Assembly: GCA_003024985.2 (NCBI GenBank)
Contig: PXIH01S0039785.1
From: Euperipatoides rowelli
Taxonomy: Eukaryota; Onychophora; Udeonychophora; Euonychophora; Peripatopsidae
Strand: one strand, 5' to 3'
DNA length: 11,836 nucleotides
Part shown: positions 9,526 through 11,836 of the stretch, piece by piece
How positions within the stretch are numbered: position 1 is the first letter of the stretch
Layout: each line of letters starts with the position of its first letter
The notes under the pieces: model-generated
Seen by the model: the letters and a program-made list of their open reading frames with translations, nothing else
Database searches by the model: none
What the model was told of the DNA's origin: nothing
Position numbers and translations under genes: made by a program

Positions 9526-9610
9526 TAACATTTAAAATTTAACACTATGCAACAATATCATTTTTAGAATAATTGCACAATCTCCCCGATTTTGCTGGTT
9601 ATTTCCTAGA

Positions 9611-9881
9611 GCATCTGCCTAGTAATCTTCACAGCTCCATTTACTCAAGAAATGACTGTAAAAATCATCAAAAACGATCAAAATTGTTTATTGCACCTCC
9701 GGATTGTCATTAGGGTTGGGGTATAATTATTCATTACCTATTACGAGTTATGGTAAACTTTGGTATGAAGGTTAGGACTATAAATTAAAGTATAAGGCTG
9801 CTGGGCATGTGACATGGCCATAGGCATACGCCATTGCCTGCTTTTGGACTAAATGGAGCTGTGAAGTTTTTAGACAGACGC
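9611..9881. mobile_element. Foldback / MITE-like element
   Basis: CTTCACAGCTCCATTTA at 9627-9643 reappears in inverted orientation at 9850-9866 (17 of 17 bases). Allowing a 2-base gap, the arms extend outward: GCATCTGCCTA on the left matches the inverted GCGTCTGTCTA on the right, giving arms of about 32 bp. The roughly 205-bp centre is richer in G+C (GCTGCTGGGCATGTGACATG) than the flanks and has no open frame of note. Small size, imperfect long arms and a non-coding centre suit a non-autonomous inverted-repeat DNA transposon. I could not define a target-site duplication, so the outer ends and superfamily are unknown. Confidence 0.6.
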
Positions 9882-11210
9882 TAATTTATTTCCATATAAT
9901 CTACAGACGATTCCTCTGTCCTAACATAATAACAAAAATTCCCGATTTACCTAGTAAATTAAAAAAAAACAATAAATTATAAGATAACTTCGTTCAAGCT
10001 GTGTTAGTGGACTAGTCTTTGGTATTTAAGTTATATTTTCTACATTTATCTCATCAGTTGCACTGAGATGCAATCACAAATTATTTTTCTTCTAAATGAT
10101 GGCTTTAAATCTTAGCTGGTTTTAAACATTTCTTTTTTATTTAAAAAAAATGTCAGACCTAGGACTAGGGAGAAAAAAGAAATAAAAAATGAAAACATGC
10201 TAAAATTCGATCAAGCTGAAATACAGTATAACAATATTTTCTTGCGGTACATTTTTTTTTTAATTAATAAAAATTTTCTACAACACATGCCGAACTGCTT
10301 CATTCAGTGAATAATTTTAGTTGAGAAAAAAAATCTAAGTGCATTTATTCTAAATTACTGTATTTTGAGCCAAAATCTAATATTAAAATAGAATAAAAAC
10401 AAAAGACATTCTGATTGGAGCTTATTGAAAACATTTATGTTTTTAGCTCATTTTAATATAAAAGTTTCCACCCAGAAATGGATTTTAATTAAATTGTGTT
10501 TATATCATTCTGCATCTGCAAGCGAGATCTTAAAAATAATTTTAGATCATAAATGGTAATTTTTAAATTTGACAATTTAATTATGTTTTTTATACCTAAA
10601 CGAGGCAGTGAAATTTTCAACATTTATTACTTTGATGTTCGGTTAAACGTTTAAAGATTTACGTGACTCATTCCTAATTTAAAAGTTATTAAATTTTTCC
10701 AAAATCTGATAGCATAATTCCTATTCTCAATAGCTAGCTTAATCATTGAGAAAAACTTTTTTTAATTTGAAAAATCACAACTTTAATTGAAAGTTTCTCG
10801 AGTATCTTTAATCAGATGTAGATTTATTCTTCACTGTAACAAATTTTTAAACAAAAAATGAGTGGCATGACAATGTATTATTCTTATTTTTTTCAGAGAT
10901 TTTTAAGTTTTTATAACAAAATATACAGTATGTACTGTAATTTTTCATTTATGTTCAAGTTGAAAATGTACAGTAATTACTACAGAAATGTTAAAAATAA
11001 AGAATTACCAATGATTTGTAATATTACTTTTTGTACTATACGGTAGTGAGAAAGAAAACAACAATTGAATCCAATTTGATGAGATAAAGCAAAGCATATA
11101 AGGTAACAAAGATTTAAGACATACAATAAAAACAATCCCACAGAAAAAAACTGATGTTTTTTTTAAGGTTATAATTCATTATGTTTAAAAAAAAATCTTA
11201 AACTACTTGC

Positions 11211-11288
11211 CTTTTGTGGATTGTATTCTTAGGAGTGGTGTTAACACCATCACAGTTAGAATTTAGGGAGAATGAAGATGAGGATTTC
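11211..11288 (-). CDS. KAT6: KAT6-type histone acetyltransferase, internal exon (Ser/Asn-rich linker)
   Basis: Internal 78-nt coding exon. On the minus strand a 3' splice site (TTTTATTTTCTAG) precedes 11288, and AAAAG at 11215-11211 is followed by GCAAGT, a good GC-type 5' splice site. The first base completes a split codon, 25 whole codons follow, and the last two bases (AG) join G at 9095 to make Arg. The peptide starts KSSSSFSLNSN and ends NTTPKNTIHKR; it is Ser/Asn-rich, has no fold I recognise and looks disordered. Two other things support it as coding: it stays open in the frame that continues into the large KAT6 exon, and human KAT6A also has a Ser-rich stretch just before its GLIDGLTKFF motif. 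Its length is a multiple of three with the same phase at both ends, so skipping it would keep the frame. It carries no catalytic or zinc-binding residues. The preceding PHD exons should lie to the right of the window. Confidence 0.8.
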
Positions 11289-11836
11289 CTAGAAAATAAA
11301 ATATATACAATGTAAGTTTTCAATTGCTATTTTATATGGACAAGCAAAAAAAAAAAAAAAACTCATAATATTTGTGACACCAAGTAATTGAAAAAATAAA
11401 AAAAGGGGAAACAAGTTACTGTATATTGAGTTTTTGTAAAAATAAGTCTGTTAGAAATCAATCTGTAACTTTTCTAAAATTGATAAATTCCTAGGTATTT
11501 TTTCTAAGTAGAAACACAAGCTTGTGTGTTTGTATCGTATCGGTCAGAAATACTGCCAGCCCCGCGAGGGTAACCAATTCCTGATATAACGGCAAAGATA
11601 CTAAAGGGTAATTTTTTTTTTTTTTTTCCCCCAAAGCCTACATTAGGCCAATCTAGAGAGCATTCTGGATGAATATATAACAACAAATCAGACTAACTGC
11701 ATATAGAGAGCTTATAGATCTTTTACTCTTAAGTTCATTTGAGGTTTTAATAAATTAAAATATAGAGAGAGACTTTCAAAATTAAATATTTTGTCACCTC
11801 ATTTAAAACTAATTCAATTAGATTTGGAATTTATGT
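11289..11836 (-). other. 3' part of the upstream KAT6 intron (enters from the right edge)
   Basis: This ends at the acceptor TTTTATTTTCTAG next to 11288. It contains a 16-base A run (11346-11361), a TACTGTA word (11417-11423) and a locally G+C-richer stretch (about 11530-11640) ending in a 16-base T run (11612-11627). That stretch could be a short inserted repeat, but no tRNA-like A/B boxes or clear duplications were seen. No PHD-finger coding sequence was found here. Confidence 0.7.

Larger units (their letters stand above)
9096..11210 (-). other. Intron with a GC donor (GC-AG class)
   Basis: A 2,115-nt intron between the 78-nt exon and the large exon. Its 5' end reads AAAAG then GCAAGT, which fits the U1-pairing consensus except for C at position +2. 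Its 3' end is TTTCTTTTGCTTTAG. The next GT (CAA|GTAGTT, four bases inside) joined to the same acceptor would shift frame and hit a stop within 17 codons, so the GC donor is the one that preserves the protein. AGGCAA occurs at both boundaries, so the exact cut could slide by four bases without changing the mRNA. Contents: a 16-bp direct repeat (9465-9480, 9510-9525), a foldback element (about 9611-9881), seven TACAGTA-type words and otherwise plain AT-rich sequence. No other exon was recognised. Confidence 0.8.

Noticed and set aside
10858-11046. Plus-strand open frame of 62 codons
   Set aside because: Tyr/Phe/Asn-rich chance frame within an intron, antisense to the gene, containing three TACAGTA-type words.
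11530-11640. Possible tRNA-derived SINE with poly-T tail
   Set aside because: The stretch is G+C-richer and ends in a T run, but no recognisable A or B box and no flanking duplication were found.
11504-11686. Minus-strand open frame of 60 codons
   Set aside because: It runs through a 16-base homopolymer (poly-Lys) and has no coding character; not in phase with a splice site I could find.

Overview
The window is AT-rich (roughly 25-28% G+C over most of its length) animal nuclear DNA lying inside one spliced protein-coding gene on the minus strand. Three exons with matching phases and convincing splice sites can be read (11211-11288, 8071-9095, 1233-1324). They encode part of a MYST-family histone lysine acetyltransferase of the KAT6 (MOZ/MORF; Drosophila enok) type. 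The identification rests on motifs in the large exon (KGLIDGLTRFFTPS, then QLKQLFDGLSHLFTTPG and YAPPKRPRK) and on an acidic helix (VTDKDMDLFKKAQEK) in the last exon. In KAT6 proteins this region is the linker between the N-terminal PHD fingers and the MYST catalytic domain. The PHD exons should lie beyond the right edge and the catalytic exons beyond the left edge; neither is in this window.

Layout from transcription upstream to downstream (right to left). 11836-11289 is the end of an intron. 11211-11288 is a 78-nt, frame-preserving, Ser/Asn-rich exon. 11210-9096 is a 2,115-nt intron that best fits a GC-AG intron. 9095-8071 is a 1,025-nt exon with the KAT6 linker motifs and Ser-, Gln/Pro- and Thr-rich tracts. 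8070-1325 is a 6,746-nt intron. 1324-1233 is a 92-nt exon leading into the catalytic region. 1232-1 is the start of the next intron. Joining the three exons gives one open frame (K-R-Q at the first junction, S-S-G-S-S at the second).

The introns carry most of the unexplained structure. The 7-mer TACAGTA/TACTGTA occurs about 31 times, none in an exon. A foldback (MITE-like) element has 17-bp perfect inverted arms at 9627-9643 and 9850-9866. There are two short tandem repeats, several hairpins, and a compositionally distinct island at about 3885-5470. The island holds a strong but apparently out-of-place minus-strand 3' splice site followed by a short frame and AATAAA, and a stretch that may be decayed coding sequence. 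No tRNA, rRNA, CRISPR, prokaryotic operon or recognisable intact transposase was seen.

The organism cannot be fixed from this window. Long AT-rich introns, an invertebrate-style Gln/Ser/Thr-rich KAT6 linker, and dispersed TACAGTATA and GTAGGCCTAC words would suit an arthropod, perhaps a crustacean, but that is a weak guess.
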